DNA of 64,000 nucleotides, taken from NCBI GenBank assembly GCA_040757055.1, contig JBFLXY010000008.1, positions 1-64,000 of the forward strand, read 5' to 3'. The stretch is from JAJZRJ01 sp040757055. Its GTDB lineage: Bacteria; Desulfobacterota; Desulfobulbia; Desulfobulbales; Desulfurivibrionaceae. Below, in pieces: positions 42,486-51,266 of the stretch. Numbering within the stretch: the stretch's first letter is position 1; every line of letters starts with the position of its first letter. A program made the translations under genes and the position numbers. The notes below the pieces were generated by a model, which worked only from the letters and a program-made list of their open reading frames with translations, did not search any database and had not been told where the DNA came from.

Positions 42486-43529
42486 TCAATCGCCGCTCGC
42501 CAACTCGACGAAGCGGGCGATGTCGGTGCCGCCGAAGCAGATGCCAAGGCAGCGGCCGCAGCCCACGCAGCTCGGCCGGCCGTGTTTTTCCACGTCGTAG
42601 CGCAGCTTGTGCAGAAAGCGGTTCTTGATGGCCGCGCTCTTCGCCACCACCGGATTGTGGCCCCCGGCCATGCGGGTGAAGCCGGCAAAGGTACAGGCAT
42701 CCCAGCAGCGCAGCCGCTCGCCCGCCCTCTCCGTGCCGGGCCGGTCGATGATGGTGAAGCAGGTGCAGGTGGGGCAGACATAGGCGCAGCCGGCGCAATC
42801 TTGGCAGCGCAGGGAGAGCTGCTCCCACACCGCCTCCTCCACCTTGCCCTCGGCCAGGCGCCTGATGGCGAGATCCACATGGACCTGGCGCGCAAATCCG
42901 CCCCGCGCCTCGAGATAGAGCTGATACTGCTTCCTGGTCTCCTCTTCCCCGGCCTCGGCAAAGAACTGGGGCCAGCGTTTGATGATCGCCTCGCCCTGCG
43001 CCCGACCCGCCTCCACCAGAAAGCGGTTGCCCAGGTCGGTGAGCTGGAGATCGGCCCCCAGTTCGCGGAAGGGGCCGTTCCTGGTGGCATCGCAGAAGCA
43101 GTTGGGGAAGGGGGCGTTGCAGTTGAGCCCCACCAGGACCGACTGGTGGCGGCGGGCGAGATAGTGCGCCTCCCTGGCGCGCTGGCTGAAGACCACATCC
43201 ATATAAAGGATGGCGGCCAGATCGCAGGAGCGCACCCCGAAATAGAGGGTGGCCGGGGTAAAGGGCCGGGAGGGCGTTATACTGTATGCCTCTGGCGAGA
43301 GTGCGCTGTAGGTGGCAATGGTCTCCTGCTGGGGAAAGAGAAAGGGCTTGAGCGACTCCTGGGGCTGGTGGTCAAGGTCCAGGGCCATGGCATCGACATC
43401 CTCCACCTCGGTGAAGAGGGTGTCGCCATGACTGTTGCGGGTCGGGGCCACCAGCCGGTATTCCTTGGCAAGCCGGCGGAGCAGGGGGGCCAGATGATCC
43501 TTCCTGAGGAGAAACGTGGTGGCCGTCAT
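42486..43529 (-). CDS. Iron-sulfur subunit (AsrA/HydB type)
   Basis: A 347-residue protein. The N-terminal part has YFGVRSCDLAAILYMDVVF, typical of the beta subunit of sulfhydrogenase and anaerobic sulfite reductase subunit A. Two ferredoxin motifs follow near the end: CQDCAGCAYVCPTCTCF and CVGCGRCLGICFGG. It carries electrons between the catalytic subunit and the FAD subunit. ATG 43529 overlaps the fdhA stop by 4 bp (ATGA), which couples the two. Confidence 0.88.
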   Translation of the reverse strand: MTATTFLLRKDHLAPLLRRLAKEYRLVAPTRNSHGDTLFTEVEDVDAMALDLDHQPQESLKPFLFPQQETIATYSALSPEAYSITPSRPFTPATLYFGVRSCDLAAILYMDVVFSQRAREAHYLARRHQSVLVGLNCNAPFPNCFCDATRNGPFRELGADLQLTDLGNRFLVEAGRAQGEAIIKRWPQFFAEAGEEETRKQYQLYLEARGGFARQVHVDLAIRRLAEGKVEEAVWEQLSLRCQDCAGCAYVCPTCTCFTIIDRPGTERAGERLRCWDACTFAGFTRMAGGHNPVVAKSAAIKNRFLHKLRYDVEKHGRPSCVGCGRCLGICFGGTDIARFVELASGD

Positions 43530-45553
43530 GGCACCGCCTTTTCCACGCGCACGGCGCAGACCTTGTATTCGGGGCACCTGGCCTTGGGGTCTGCCGCCGC
43601 AGTGGTGAGCCGGTTGATGGGCGCCTCGGGGAAGTGGAAGGAGGTATAGACGCTGCCCAGCGCCACCTCGCTGGTGAGCAGGGCCGCCAGTTCGATGCTG
43701 CCCCGGCGGGAGGTGAGCCGCACGGTTTCGCCTTGGCGGATGTTGAGGCGTTGCGCATCCGCCGGGTTGAGCTGGAGCAGGGCCCGCTCCGCCTCCCGCT
43801 GTAGGGTGGGGCTCTGCCGGGTCATGGTGCCGGTATGGTACTGGTGGTAGACGCGGCCAGTATTGAGCACCAGGGGGAATTCCTCGTCCGGCAATTCGCT
43901 GGCCGGCACGTGCTGGGCCGGCACGAACCGGCCCTTGCCCCGGGTGAAGTAGTACTTGTGGAGAAAGGGGGTGCCCGGGTGTTCACGGCCCCAGCAGGGC
44001 CACTGCAGCCCCCAACTTGTTTCCAGCCGGTCGTGGAAGATGCCGCTGTAGATGGGGGCCAGGAGCGCGATCTCCTCCATGACCTCGGCCGGGCTGTCGT
44101 ACTCCATGGGGTGGCCCAGGCGGGCGGCCAGGGCCATGACGATGGCGCTGTCCGGCCAGCTCTCGCCGATGGGCGGAATCGCCTGGCGCGCCAGCTGCAC
44201 ACGACGCTCGGAGTTGGTGAAGGTGCCCGTTTTTTCGGCAAAGGAGGCGGCAGGGAAAACCACATGGGCGAGCCGGGCGGTTTCGGTAAGGAAGAGGTCG
44301 CTCACCGCGAGGAAATCGAGGCCCCCGAGGGTCGCCTCCACCTTGCTGCTGTCCGGATCACTCAGCACCGGATTCTCGCCCACGATGAACATCCCCCTGA
44401 GGGTCGAACCGTGGGTCATGTCGAGCAGGGTGAGTCCCGGCGTCTCCGGCAAGGGCACCCCCCAGGCTGCCTCGAATTTCTTCCGGTATTCCGGGTCGCT
44501 CACCGGCTGGTAGCTCGGGTAGACAGTGGGCAAGGCCCCCATGTCGCAGGCGCCCTGCACGTTGTTCTGGCCGCGCAGGGGATCGACGCCGGTGTTCTCC
44601 TTTTCCACGTGGCCGGTGAGCATGGCGAGATTGGCGATGGACTGCACGTTGTCGGTACCGCAGATGTGCTGGGTGATGCCGAGGCAGTAGCAGATCACCG
44701 CCTTTTGTGCCCGGGCATAGAGGCGGGCCGCGGCAGTGATCTGATCGAGCGGCACGCCGGTGATCGCCTCTATTTCGGCCAGGTCAAGGCGGTAGAGCAT
44801 GTCGCGCAGGGCGAGGAAGTTCTCGGTGCGCATCTCCATGAAGAGGTCGTCATGGAGGTTCTCGTCGAGGATGACCCGCATCATGCCGTTGATGAGGGCG
44901 ATGTCGGTGCCGGGCCGGAGGGCGAGGTGGAGGGTGGCGCACTCGGCAAGGCGGGTGCGGCGCGGATCGATGACGATGAGTTTGGCCCCGCGGTCCACCG
45001 CGTCGAGCATCCGCCGCGCCACCTGGGGGTGCGCCTCGGTGGTGTTGGTGCCCGAGGCGAGGATGACCTGGGCCTGCTCGATCTCGTTGATGGAGTTGGT
45101 CATGGCGCCGCTGCCGAAGGTGGTGGCCAGACCGGCCACGGTGGGGGCGTGTCAGAGGCGGGCGCAATGGTCGATGTTGTTGGTGCCCAAGACCGCCCGG
45201 GTGAACTGCTGGAGAAGGTAGTTCTCCTCGTTGGTGCACTTGGCCGAGGCGAGCACCCCCAGGGCGTCGGGGCCATGCGCCGCCTTGATCCGGAGGAGTT
45301 CGCTCGCGGTATGGTCGAGCGCCTCCTCCCAGGAGGCAGGGGTCAGCCCCCCTTTTTTGCGGATGAGAGGGGTGGTGAGGCGGGCGGGATCGTGGATGAA
45401 CTCGTGGAGATGCCAGCCCTTGACGCAGAGGTTGCCGCGGGAAACGGGATGGTTGCGGCTGGGAAAGGCACCGACCACCCGGCCGCCCTCTTCACGGAGA
45501 TAGACGCCGCAGCCGCAGCCGCAATAGACACAGGTGGTGAGCACCTCCCGCAT
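43526..45553 (-). CDS. fdhA: Selenocysteine formate dehydrogenase, catalytic subunit (UGA = Sec134)
   Basis: A molybdenum/tungsten-bis-MGD enzyme that interconverts formate and CO2. It opens with MREVLTTCVYCGCGCGVYL and GNLCVKGWHLHEF, a [4Fe-4S] domain. An in-frame UGA at 45154-45152 lies in HCARL-U-HAPTVAGL, exactly the position of Sec140 in E. coli FdhF, and the frame continues to a normal end with molybdopterin-binding motifs (NTGRVYHQYHTGTMTRQS). A SECIS follows the UGA. ATG 45553 has AGGAGGG 5-6 nt upstream. The full protein has 675 residues. No signal peptide is seen, so it is cytoplasmic. Confidence 0.93.
45123..45154 (-). promoter_or_regulatory. Bacterial SECIS element of fdhA
   Basis: Twelve nucleotides after the UGA (45154-45152) the mRNA folds into GTGGCC-GGTCT-GGCCAC (45139-45123). 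The GGUCU apical loop is the SelB-binding loop of E. coli fdhF and fdnG SECIS elements, and the distance to the UGA agrees. Confidence 0.88.
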
Positions 45554-45642
45554 GAACGCCCTCCTCATGGCAATGGCCGCAATGGCCTCGTGGCTCATGG
45601 TATATGAGGCAAGCGGACTTTGGCAAACAGGAATTGCAGCAG

Positions 45643-45687
45643 AAAAAGCGCGGCCAGGATTCCGCCCCGGCCGGCGCCGGGGCGGAA
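45643..45687 (-). terminator. Possible terminator/hairpin before fdhA
   Basis: A perfect 11-bp stem (TTCCGCCCCGG at 45660-45670 with 45677-45687) lies behind the Cys-rich gene on the minus strand; a TTTTT run follows about 12 nt later. The distance is long for an intrinsic terminator, so partial read-through to fdhA is possible. Confidence 0.45.
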
Positions 45688-45708
45688 AGGGGAGGGGACG
45701 AGCGCCTC

Positions 45709-45867
45709 CTACTTCTTCTTGCTCTTGCAGGCGCACCCGCAGCCGCTGCCTTTCTTGGCCTCACCCTGCTTGATCATGCAGGCGCTGGCCCCGCAGGCGT
45801 CGCATTTCTTGGGCTGACAGCGGGTCTCCCTGGTGGCGCCACATTTGTCGCATTTGAAGGTTGCCAT
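45709..45867 (-). CDS. Cys-rich mini-protein (rubredoxin-like RCKP type)
   Basis: A 52-residue protein starting MATFKCDKCGATRETRCQPK, followed by KCDACGASAC and a tail GCGCACKSKKK. The CxxC-(x)n-RCxPKKCxxCG arrangement matches small rubredoxin-like zinc or iron ribbons of the RCKP type; the tail adds three more cysteines. ATG 45867 has GAGGAG 7 nt upstream, and the gene begins 3 bp after the cupin stop. Probably a metal-binding or redox protein; function is unknown. Confidence 0.8.
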   Translation of the reverse strand: MATFKCDKCGATRETRCQPKKCDACGASACMIKQGEAKKGSGCGCACKSKKK

Positions 45868-45870
45868 AGC

Positions 45871-46272
45871 TCACTCCTCTGGTTGTGGTTGGTTCAATGC
45901 CCCCGCAAGGGAGGTATCGTCATGTCGGTAGGGTGGAGCACAGCAACAGAGAATCCGCAAGGCTGCGCTTCCGGTGTTGGCAATGGTGTGGATGGTGCCA
46001 GGAGGGATGACCACCGTGTCTCCGGCTGCCACATCGAAAAGATCTCCGCCCAAGGTTATTCGCCCCTGGCCGGCCAGGATGTGGTAGACCTCCTCGCTGG
46101 ATTGATGGGTATGGGGAAGGGTGACCTGCCCTGGCAGGACAGCGGCCTCGGCCACGCTCAGATTGCGCACCGCTGTGTGGTCCGGGTGCATCAGCTCCCG
46201 GATGGTGGAGCCATCCTTGGTGGTGTACGGTGGTATCGCCTCGTAGCGGGTGCGGTTCGGTTTTCCTGCCAT
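45871..46272 (-). CDS. Cupin-domain protein
   Basis: A 133-residue single cupin. Motif 1 is GQVTLPHTHQSSEEVYHILAGQG with the metal ligands His, His, Glu; motif 2 is DTVVIPPGTIHTIANTG with the last His. An unusual CCC triplet lies near the end (ILCCCAPPY). The N-terminal KDGSTIRELMHPDHTAVRNLSVAEA resembles small cupins thought to bind sugars or act as dioxygenase-like enzymes. It leads an apparent operon with the Cys-rich protein and lies upstream of fdhA. Confidence 0.88.
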   Translation of the reverse strand: MAGKPNRTRYEAIPPYTTKDGSTIRELMHPDHTAVRNLSVAEAAVLPGQVTLPHTHQSSEEVYHILAGQGRITLGGDLFDVAAGDTVVIPPGTIHTIANTGSAALRILCCCAPPYRHDDTSLAGALNQPQPEE

Positions 46273-46375
46273 GACACTTTCCGGCGCCTCTCTTTTCGGG
46301 TACCTTTATCATGCCGCATCGGCCCAGCCGATGGCGAGCCTTTTTTCGCGAAAAACTCCACCGCCCAGGTGCCCC

Positions 46376-47509
46376 ATGAACCGTGAACGCCTTGCCGCTA
46401 CCTTTGTCCAGCTCTGTGAAACCGACAGCCCCTCCAGAAGCGAGGGGCGGGTGGCCGCCTTGCTCAGGGACCTCTGTGCCCGCGAACTGGGTGCCGAGCA
46501 GGTTCTCGAAGACGATTCCGCCACAAAGACCGGCTCCGAGTGCGGCAACCTGATCGCCCGCTTCGCCGGTACGCTGGACGCGCCGCCTCTCTTCTTCAAT
46601 TGCCACATGGACACGGTGCAGCCGGGAGTGGGGGTGAAGGTGCGGCGGGAGGGCGACACCTTCTTCAGCGCCGGCGCCACCGTGCTGGGCGGCGACGACA
46701 AGGCGGGCATCGCGGCACTCATTGAAATGATACGAAGCCTCAAAGAAAGCGGCACACCCCACGCGCCCTTTGAACTGATCTTCACCACCTGCGAGGAGAT
46801 CGGCTTACTCGGCGCCAAGCACCTCGATTTCTCCCTGATCCGTTCGCGCATGGGGTACGCCCTGGACAGTTCCGGCATCGACCTTGCCATCATCGGCGCG
46901 CCGGCGGCCAACCGCTTTGCCGCCGAAATCCACGGCCTGGCCGCCCATGCCGGCCTGCACCCGGAAAAGGGGATCAACGCCATCCAGCTCGCAGCCCGGG
47001 CCACGGCCCAGCTTCCCCTGGGCCGTCTCGATGACGAGAGCACCGCCAACATCGGCCTGATCAACGGCGGCACCGCCACCAACATCATCCCGGAACGGGT
47101 GCGCCTCGACGGCGAGGTGCGCAGCCACGACCCTGCCAGGCTGGCCCACCACACCGCCCAGATCGAGGCTGCCTTCCGGAAGGCAGTTGCCGAGTGGCGG
47201 GATCCGGAAGGCGTGGCGCCGGGCCGCCCACGCCTCGACTTTGTGGTGGAACCCCAATACCCCGCCATGCGGATCACCGAGGTGCAACCCGTCTGGCAGC
47301 GGCTGGCAGCGGCGGCAAAAACCCTCGGCCGCCCCCTGGAATACATCGTGGCCGGCGGCGGCAGCGACGCCAACATCTTCAACGCCCACGGCCTGGCCAC
47401 CATGATCCTCGGCATCGGCATGGCCGATGTCCACACCACCGAGGAATCGGTGACTCTGGACGCCATGGCCCGCACTGCCGAACTCACCAGATCCATTGTA
47501 ACACATTGA
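46376..47509 (+). CDS. M20-family metallopeptidase (peptidase T-like)
   Basis: A 377-residue zinc aminopeptidase/deacylase. Metal ligands are in FFNCHMDTVQPG, VLGGDDKAGIAALIE, TTCEEIGLLGAKH, YALDSSG and the late DANIFNAHG region; a dimerisation domain (HGLAAHAGLHPEKGINAIQLA) lies in the middle. It is closest to tripeptidase PepT-like members. ATG 46376 begins MNRERLAATFVQLCETDSPS. It ends 23 bp before the parS site. Confidence 0.88.
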   Translation: MNRERLAATFVQLCETDSPSRSEGRVAALLRDLCARELGAEQVLEDDSATKTGSECGNLIARFAGTLDAPPLFFNCHMDTVQPGVGVKVRREGDTFFSAGATVLGGDDKAGIAALIEMIRSLKESGTPHAPFELIFTTCEEIGLLGAKHLDFSLIRSRMGYALDSSGIDLAIIGAPAANRFAAEIHGLAAHAGLHPEKGINAIQLAARATAQLPLGRLDDESTANIGLINGGTATNIIPERVRLDGEVRSHDPARLAHHTAQIEAAFRKAVAEWRDPEGVAPGRPRLDFVVEPQYPAMRITEVQPVWQRLAAAAKTLGRPLEYIVAGGGSDANIFNAHGLATMILGIGMADVHTTEESVTLDAMARTAELTRSIVTH

Positions 47510-47532
47510 AACAAAACAAAAAGACTGGATGG

Positions 47533-47548
47533 TGTTTCACGTGAAACA
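47533..47548. promoter_or_regulatory. parS: parS centromere site
   Basis: A perfect 16-bp TGTTTCACGTGAAACA palindrome, the universal chromosomal ParB-binding sequence. It lies about 290 bp upstream of parA. Confidence 0.97.
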
Positions 47549-47612
47549 TTGATCCGGCAAGCACTGCGCCACCTCTTTTTTTCTTTCCCGCCACTTTTCC
47601 CGTTGCAACGCT

Positions 47613-47654
47613 GCGGCAAACATGATGTTATAGCGGAAACATCATGTTTGCCGC
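47613..47654. repeat. 42-bp perfect inverted repeat upstream of parA
   Basis: Two 17-bp arms (GCGGCAAACATGATGTT at 47613-47629 and its exact complement at 47638-47654) surround the 8-bp spacer ATAGCGGA. No T-run follows on either side, so it is not an intrinsic terminator. It occupies the parS-parA intergenic region (47510-47834), which is otherwise without a gene. Confidence 0.9.
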
Positions 47655-47834
47655 AAACGCACACATCGCTGCATTCCCCGCACCCCCCTATCGCGAACTC
47701 CGCGCTGCATCGGCCTTTCCTGGCGGACGGCGCGTTCTGGCAACACCCGGAAACCTGCTGTATCGGCAATGGCTTTCTGTCGTCCCGGCGGCAAGATGAG
47801 CATTTCTGCAACGAAAGAGGAAGGAGGAGAACGC

Positions 47835-48626
47835 ATGGCAGCACAGGCAAAGGTGATTGCGTTGGCGAACCAGAAGGGTGGGGTGGGCAAGACAACCACC
47901 ACCATCAACCTGGCCGCCTCGGTGGCCGCACTCGGCAAGCGGGTGCTGGTGGTCGATTCCGACCCACAGGGCAATGCCTCCAGCGGTCTTGGCTTCGACA
48001 ACAGCAACGGCGCCCCCCACCTCTACCACTGCTATACCGAGGAGGTACCCGCCAGCAGCACCATCGTGCCGGTGGCGGAGATGAAGCGGCTGGCGCTGCT
48101 GCCCACCCATGTCGATCTCATCGGCGTGGAGGTGGAGCTGATGAACGCGAGCCAGCGGGAACGCTATCTGGAGAGGCTGCTCGCGCCGGTGCTCGGCGAC
48201 TACGATTTCGTCTTTGTCGATTGCCCGCCCTCCCTGGGGCTCCTCACCATCAACGCGCTCACCGCCGCCGACGCGGTCATCATCCCCATGCAGTGCGAAT
48301 ACTTCGCCCTGGAGGGGTTGAGCCAGCTGGTGCGCACCATCCGGCTGGTGAAGAACTCCTACAACAAGCGGCTCGCCATCGAGGGGCTGCTCCTCACCAT
48401 GTACGACGGCCGCAACAAGCTGACCCACCACGTCTCCACCGAGGTGCAGACCCACTTCAAGGACCGGGTCTACAAGACGGTGATCCCCCGGAATGTCCGC
48501 CTGAGCGAGGCGCCCAGCCACGGCAAGCCCGCCCTGCTCTACGACCGCAAATCCACCGGCGCCATGAGCTATCTCCAGCTCGGCAAGGAGTTCCTGCGCA
48601 ACAACACCAACGGGAGGGCCAACTGA
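47835..48626 (+). CDS. parA: Chromosome-partitioning ATPase ParA
   Basis: Walker-type ATPase that moves ParB-parS complexes. It has the deviant Walker A (LANQKGGVGKTTTTINLA), VLVVDSDPQGNASSGLG, FVFVDCPPSLGLLTINAL and the DNA-binding-type C-terminus. ATG 47835 has AGGAGGAGAACG upstream; an in-frame ATG at 47769 has no support. The 263-residue length is that of chromosomal ParA/Soj. The stop overlaps the parB ATG by 1 bp. Confidence 0.96.
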   Translation: MAAQAKVIALANQKGGVGKTTTTINLAASVAALGKRVLVVDSDPQGNASSGLGFDNSNGAPHLYHCYTEEVPASSTIVPVAEMKRLALLPTHVDLIGVEVELMNASQRERYLERLLAPVLGDYDFVFVDCPPSLGLLTINALTAADAVIIPMQCEYFALEGLSQLVRTIRLVKNSYNKRLAIEGLLLTMYDGRNKLTHHVSTEVQTHFKDRVYKTVIPRNVRLSEAPSHGKPALLYDRKSTGAMSYLQLGKEFLRNNTNGRAN

Positions 48627-49513
48627 TGAGCAAGATGATGAGCAAACCGCTGGGCAAACGGAGCCCCCTGGGCAAGGGTTTGGGCGCACTGCTGCCCAGC
48701 CAGTCCGAGGACCGCGACTTCTTCCTCTGCGCCATCGACACCATCGCCCCCAACCCGAGCCAGCCGCGCAAGCGGATGGACGACACCGCCCTCCATGGTC
48801 TTGCCGAATCGATCCGCGAAAAGGGGGTGCTGCTCCCGCTCGTGGTGCGCCAGACCGCCGAAGAGATGTTCGAGATCATCGCGGGTGAACGCCGCTGGCG
48901 GGCGGCCAAACTGGCGGGCCTCGACGAGGTGCCGGTGCTGGTCAAGGATGTCTCGCCGCTCGATCAACTGGAAATGGCCCTGGTGGAAAACATCCAGCGC
49001 CAGGACTTGAACCCGCTGGAAGAGGCCGAGGCCTACCTGCGGCTGGTGAACGAATTCAACCTCACCCAGGATGAGGTGGCGAAAAGGGTGGGCAAGGAGC
49101 GCTCCACCGTGGCCAACGCCCTCAGGATCAACCATCTGCCGGACTTCGCCAAGGAGGACCTGGCCAGCGGCATGTTGACCATGGGCCACGCCCGCGTACT
49201 CCTGAGCCTGCCGGATGAGGAGTCCATGCGGGAGGCGCGCGACCTGATCATGGAAAAGGGGCTGAACGTCCGCCAGGCCGAGGAACTGGTGCGCCAGAAG
49301 AAGAACAAGCCGGTAGCCGTGCGCAAGCCGGTGAAGCGCGCCCGGCAGCAGCTCTCCGAGAGCTACTGCAAATCCTTCACCAGCAACCTCGGCAAGTACC
49401 TCGAAACCAGGGTGCGCCTCGTGCAAAACGGCAACCGCGGCAAGGTGGAGATCGAATACGCCAGTAGCGACGACCTGGAACGGCTCATGGCGCGGATTGT
49501 GCGCGCGCAATAA
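48626..49513 (+). CDS. parB: Chromosome-partitioning protein ParB
   Basis: CTP-dependent DNA clamp that loads at parS. It has GKGLGALLPSQSE near the start, the PNPSQPRKRMDD box, the CTP-binding IIAGERRWRAAKLAGLDEVPVLV, ALVENIQRQDLNPLEEAEAY and the helix-turn-helix LTQDEVAKRVGKERSTVANALRI. The C-terminal dimer domain ends at MARIVRAQ. Both partners and a perfect parS are present, so the system is complete. pyrK follows after 31 bp. Confidence 0.96.
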   Translation: MSKMMSKPLGKRSPLGKGLGALLPSQSEDRDFFLCAIDTIAPNPSQPRKRMDDTALHGLAESIREKGVLLPLVVRQTAEEMFEIIAGERRWRAAKLAGLDEVPVLVKDVSPLDQLEMALVENIQRQDLNPLEEAEAYLRLVNEFNLTQDEVAKRVGKERSTVANALRINHLPDFAKEDLASGMLTMGHARVLLSLPDEESMREARDLIMEKGLNVRQAEELVRQKKNKPVAVRKPVKRARQQLSESYCKSFTSNLGKYLETRVRLVQNGNRGKVEIEYASSDDLERLMARIVRAQ

Positions 49514-49544
49514 CATCCGCCCACATTATCGAACGAAGACGACC

Positions 49545-50336
49545 ATGGCCCCATTGCAACAGAAAGCGGAAATTCTCCGGCGCGAGACCCTTGCCCCGGA
49601 ACTCATCCGCCTCACCTTCCTGGCCCCTGATCTCGCCGCCGCGGCCCGGCCCGGCCAGTTTCTCATGCTCCGCGTGGGGGAAGGCAGGGACCCGCTCCTG
49701 CGCCGCCCTCTCTCCATCCACCAAGTCACCACCAGCGGCTGGGTCCAGGTGCTCTTCAAGGTGGTGGGCCAGGGCACCCGCCTTCTGGCCGCGCTCGCCC
49801 CCGGCCAGGCGGTGGACGTGGTCGGCCCGCTGGGCAACCGCTTTGCCTTGGAAAATCACGGCAACCACTGCCTCATTGGCGGCGGCATGGGCATTGCGCC
49901 ACTCTATTTCCTGGCCCGCGAACTCCAGCGGAGCAATCCGCCCGAGCGGGTGGTGCCACTGCTGGGCGCCCGCACGGCCGCTGAGTTGCGCCCCCTGGCC
50001 GACGACTTCGTGTCCCTGGGCCTGGAAACGCGCCTTGCCACCGACGACGGCACCTTGGGCCACCACGGCCTGGTGATCGACCACCTGAGCGAGCTCATGG
50101 CCAGTGGCGAGCCGTGGCGGGTCTACACCTGCGGGCCATACCCCATGATGCGGGCGGTGGCCAAGCTCTGCCGCGAGCAGGGATGGCACTGCCAGGTCTC
50201 GCTGGAAACCATGATGGCCTGCGGCATCTCCGCCTGCCTCGGCTGCGCCATCCCGGCCGCCCAGCTCGACGGCCCCTACAAGCACGTCTGCAAGGACGGC
50301 CCGGTCTTCAATGCCGAGGAGGTCGCATGGCTCTAA
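49545..50336 (+). CDS. pyrK: Dihydroorotate dehydrogenase electron-transfer subunit
   Basis: FAD and [2Fe-2S] subunit that passes electrons from PyrD to NAD+. The FAD site is PLLRRPLSIHQV, the NAD site is HCLIGGGMGIAPLYFLA and YTCGPYPMMRAVA, and the [2Fe-2S] cysteines lie in MACGISACLGCAIPA and YKHVCKDGPVF. ATG 49545 was chosen. Overlap of 10 bp with pyrD indicates coupling. The class 1B enzyme suits an anaerobe. Confidence 0.94.
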   Translation: MAPLQQKAEILRRETLAPELIRLTFLAPDLAAAARPGQFLMLRVGEGRDPLLRRPLSIHQVTTSGWVQVLFKVVGQGTRLLAALAPGQAVDVVGPLGNRFALENHGNHCLIGGGMGIAPLYFLARELQRSNPPERVVPLLGARTAAELRPLADDFVSLGLETRLATDDGTLGHHGLVIDHLSELMASGEPWRVYTCGPYPMMRAVAKLCREQGWHCQVSLETMMACGISACLGCAIPAAQLDGPYKHVCKDGPVFNAEEVAWL

Positions 50337-51250
50337 CCGATCTCGATCTGAGCTGCCGTATCGGCTCTCTCACCCTCCAGAACCCGGTGCTGACCGCCTC
50401 GGGCACCTTTGGCTACGGCCGGGAGTTCGAATCCTTCGTCAACCTCCATCGCCTCGGCGCGGTGGTGGTGAAGGGCATCTCGCTGGCGCCCCGGCGCGGC
50501 AACCCGCCGCCTCGGGTGGTTGAGACCGCCTGCGGCATGTTGAACGCCATTGGCCTGGAAAACGTCGGGGTGGAACATTTCCTGAGCGACAAGCTCCCCT
50601 ACCTGCGCGGCATGCGGGCCACGGTGATCGTCAACATCCTGGGCGATGCGGTGGAGGAGTACGCCGAACTCGCCGGCCGCCTCGACGGGGTGGAGGGAAT
50701 CGCGGCCATCGAGGTGAACATCTCCTGCCCCAATGTGAAGAAGGGCGGGGTCGCCTTTGGCACCGACCCGGAAATGGCCGCGGCGGTCACCCGCGCGGTG
50801 AAGGGCGCCACCACTCTTCCGGTCATCATCAAGCTCTCGCCCAACGTCACCGACATCACCCTCATGGCGAAGGCAGTAGAGGGGGCCGGGGCCGACGCGG
50901 TCTCCCTGATCAACACCCTGCTGGGCATGGCCATCGACATCCGCACCCGAAAGCCGCGGCTGGCCAACGTGGTGGGCGGCCTCTCCGGCCCGGCGATCAA
51001 GCCGGTGGCCCTGCGCATGGTCTGGCAGGTGGCCAGGGCGGTGCAGATCCCGGTGATCGGCATCGGCGGCATCACCACCCCTGAGGACGCCCTGGAGTTT
51101 CTCATCGCCGGGGCCTCGGCCATCGAGGTCGGCACTGCCAACTTCGTCAACCCACGGGCCTGCGAGGAGATTCTGGCCGGGATCGGCAGCTACCTCGAGG
51201 CGCATAAAATGACGTCACTGCGCGAGTTAGTCGGCACCCTGGCCGCCTGA
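50327..51250 (+). CDS. pyrD: Dihydroorotate dehydrogenase (class 1B), catalytic subunit
   Basis: FMN enzyme that oxidises dihydroorotate to orotate. It begins CRIGSLTLQNPVLTASGTFGYG, with the substrate-binding GMLNAIGLENVG and VNISCPNVKKGG containing the catalytic cysteine of class 1B. VIIKLSPNV and IPVIGIGGITTPEDALEFLIAGASAIEVGT form the FMN site. ATG 50327 lies within the pyrK end and has GAGGAGG upstream. It complements pyrB and pyrC at 5.0-7.3 kb. Confidence 0.96.
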   Translation: MALTDLDLSCRIGSLTLQNPVLTASGTFGYGREFESFVNLHRLGAVVVKGISLAPRRGNPPPRVVETACGMLNAIGLENVGVEHFLSDKLPYLRGMRATVIVNILGDAVEEYAELAGRLDGVEGIAAIEVNISCPNVKKGGVAFGTDPEMAAAVTRAVKGATTLPVIIKLSPNVTDITLMAKAVEGAGADAVSLINTLLGMAIDIRTRKPRLANVVGGLSGPAIKPVALRMVWQVARAVQIPVIGIGGITTPEDALEFLIAGASAIEVGTANFVNPRACEEILAGIGSYLEAHKMTSLRELVGTLAA

Positions 51251-51266
51251 ACCCTTTCTGGCTGCA

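Noticed and set aside
45139..45154. Frameshift or nonsense mutation splitting fdhA
   Set aside because: The interrupting codon is a UGA at the known Sec position, followed by a SECIS hairpin; the frame is unchanged before and after.
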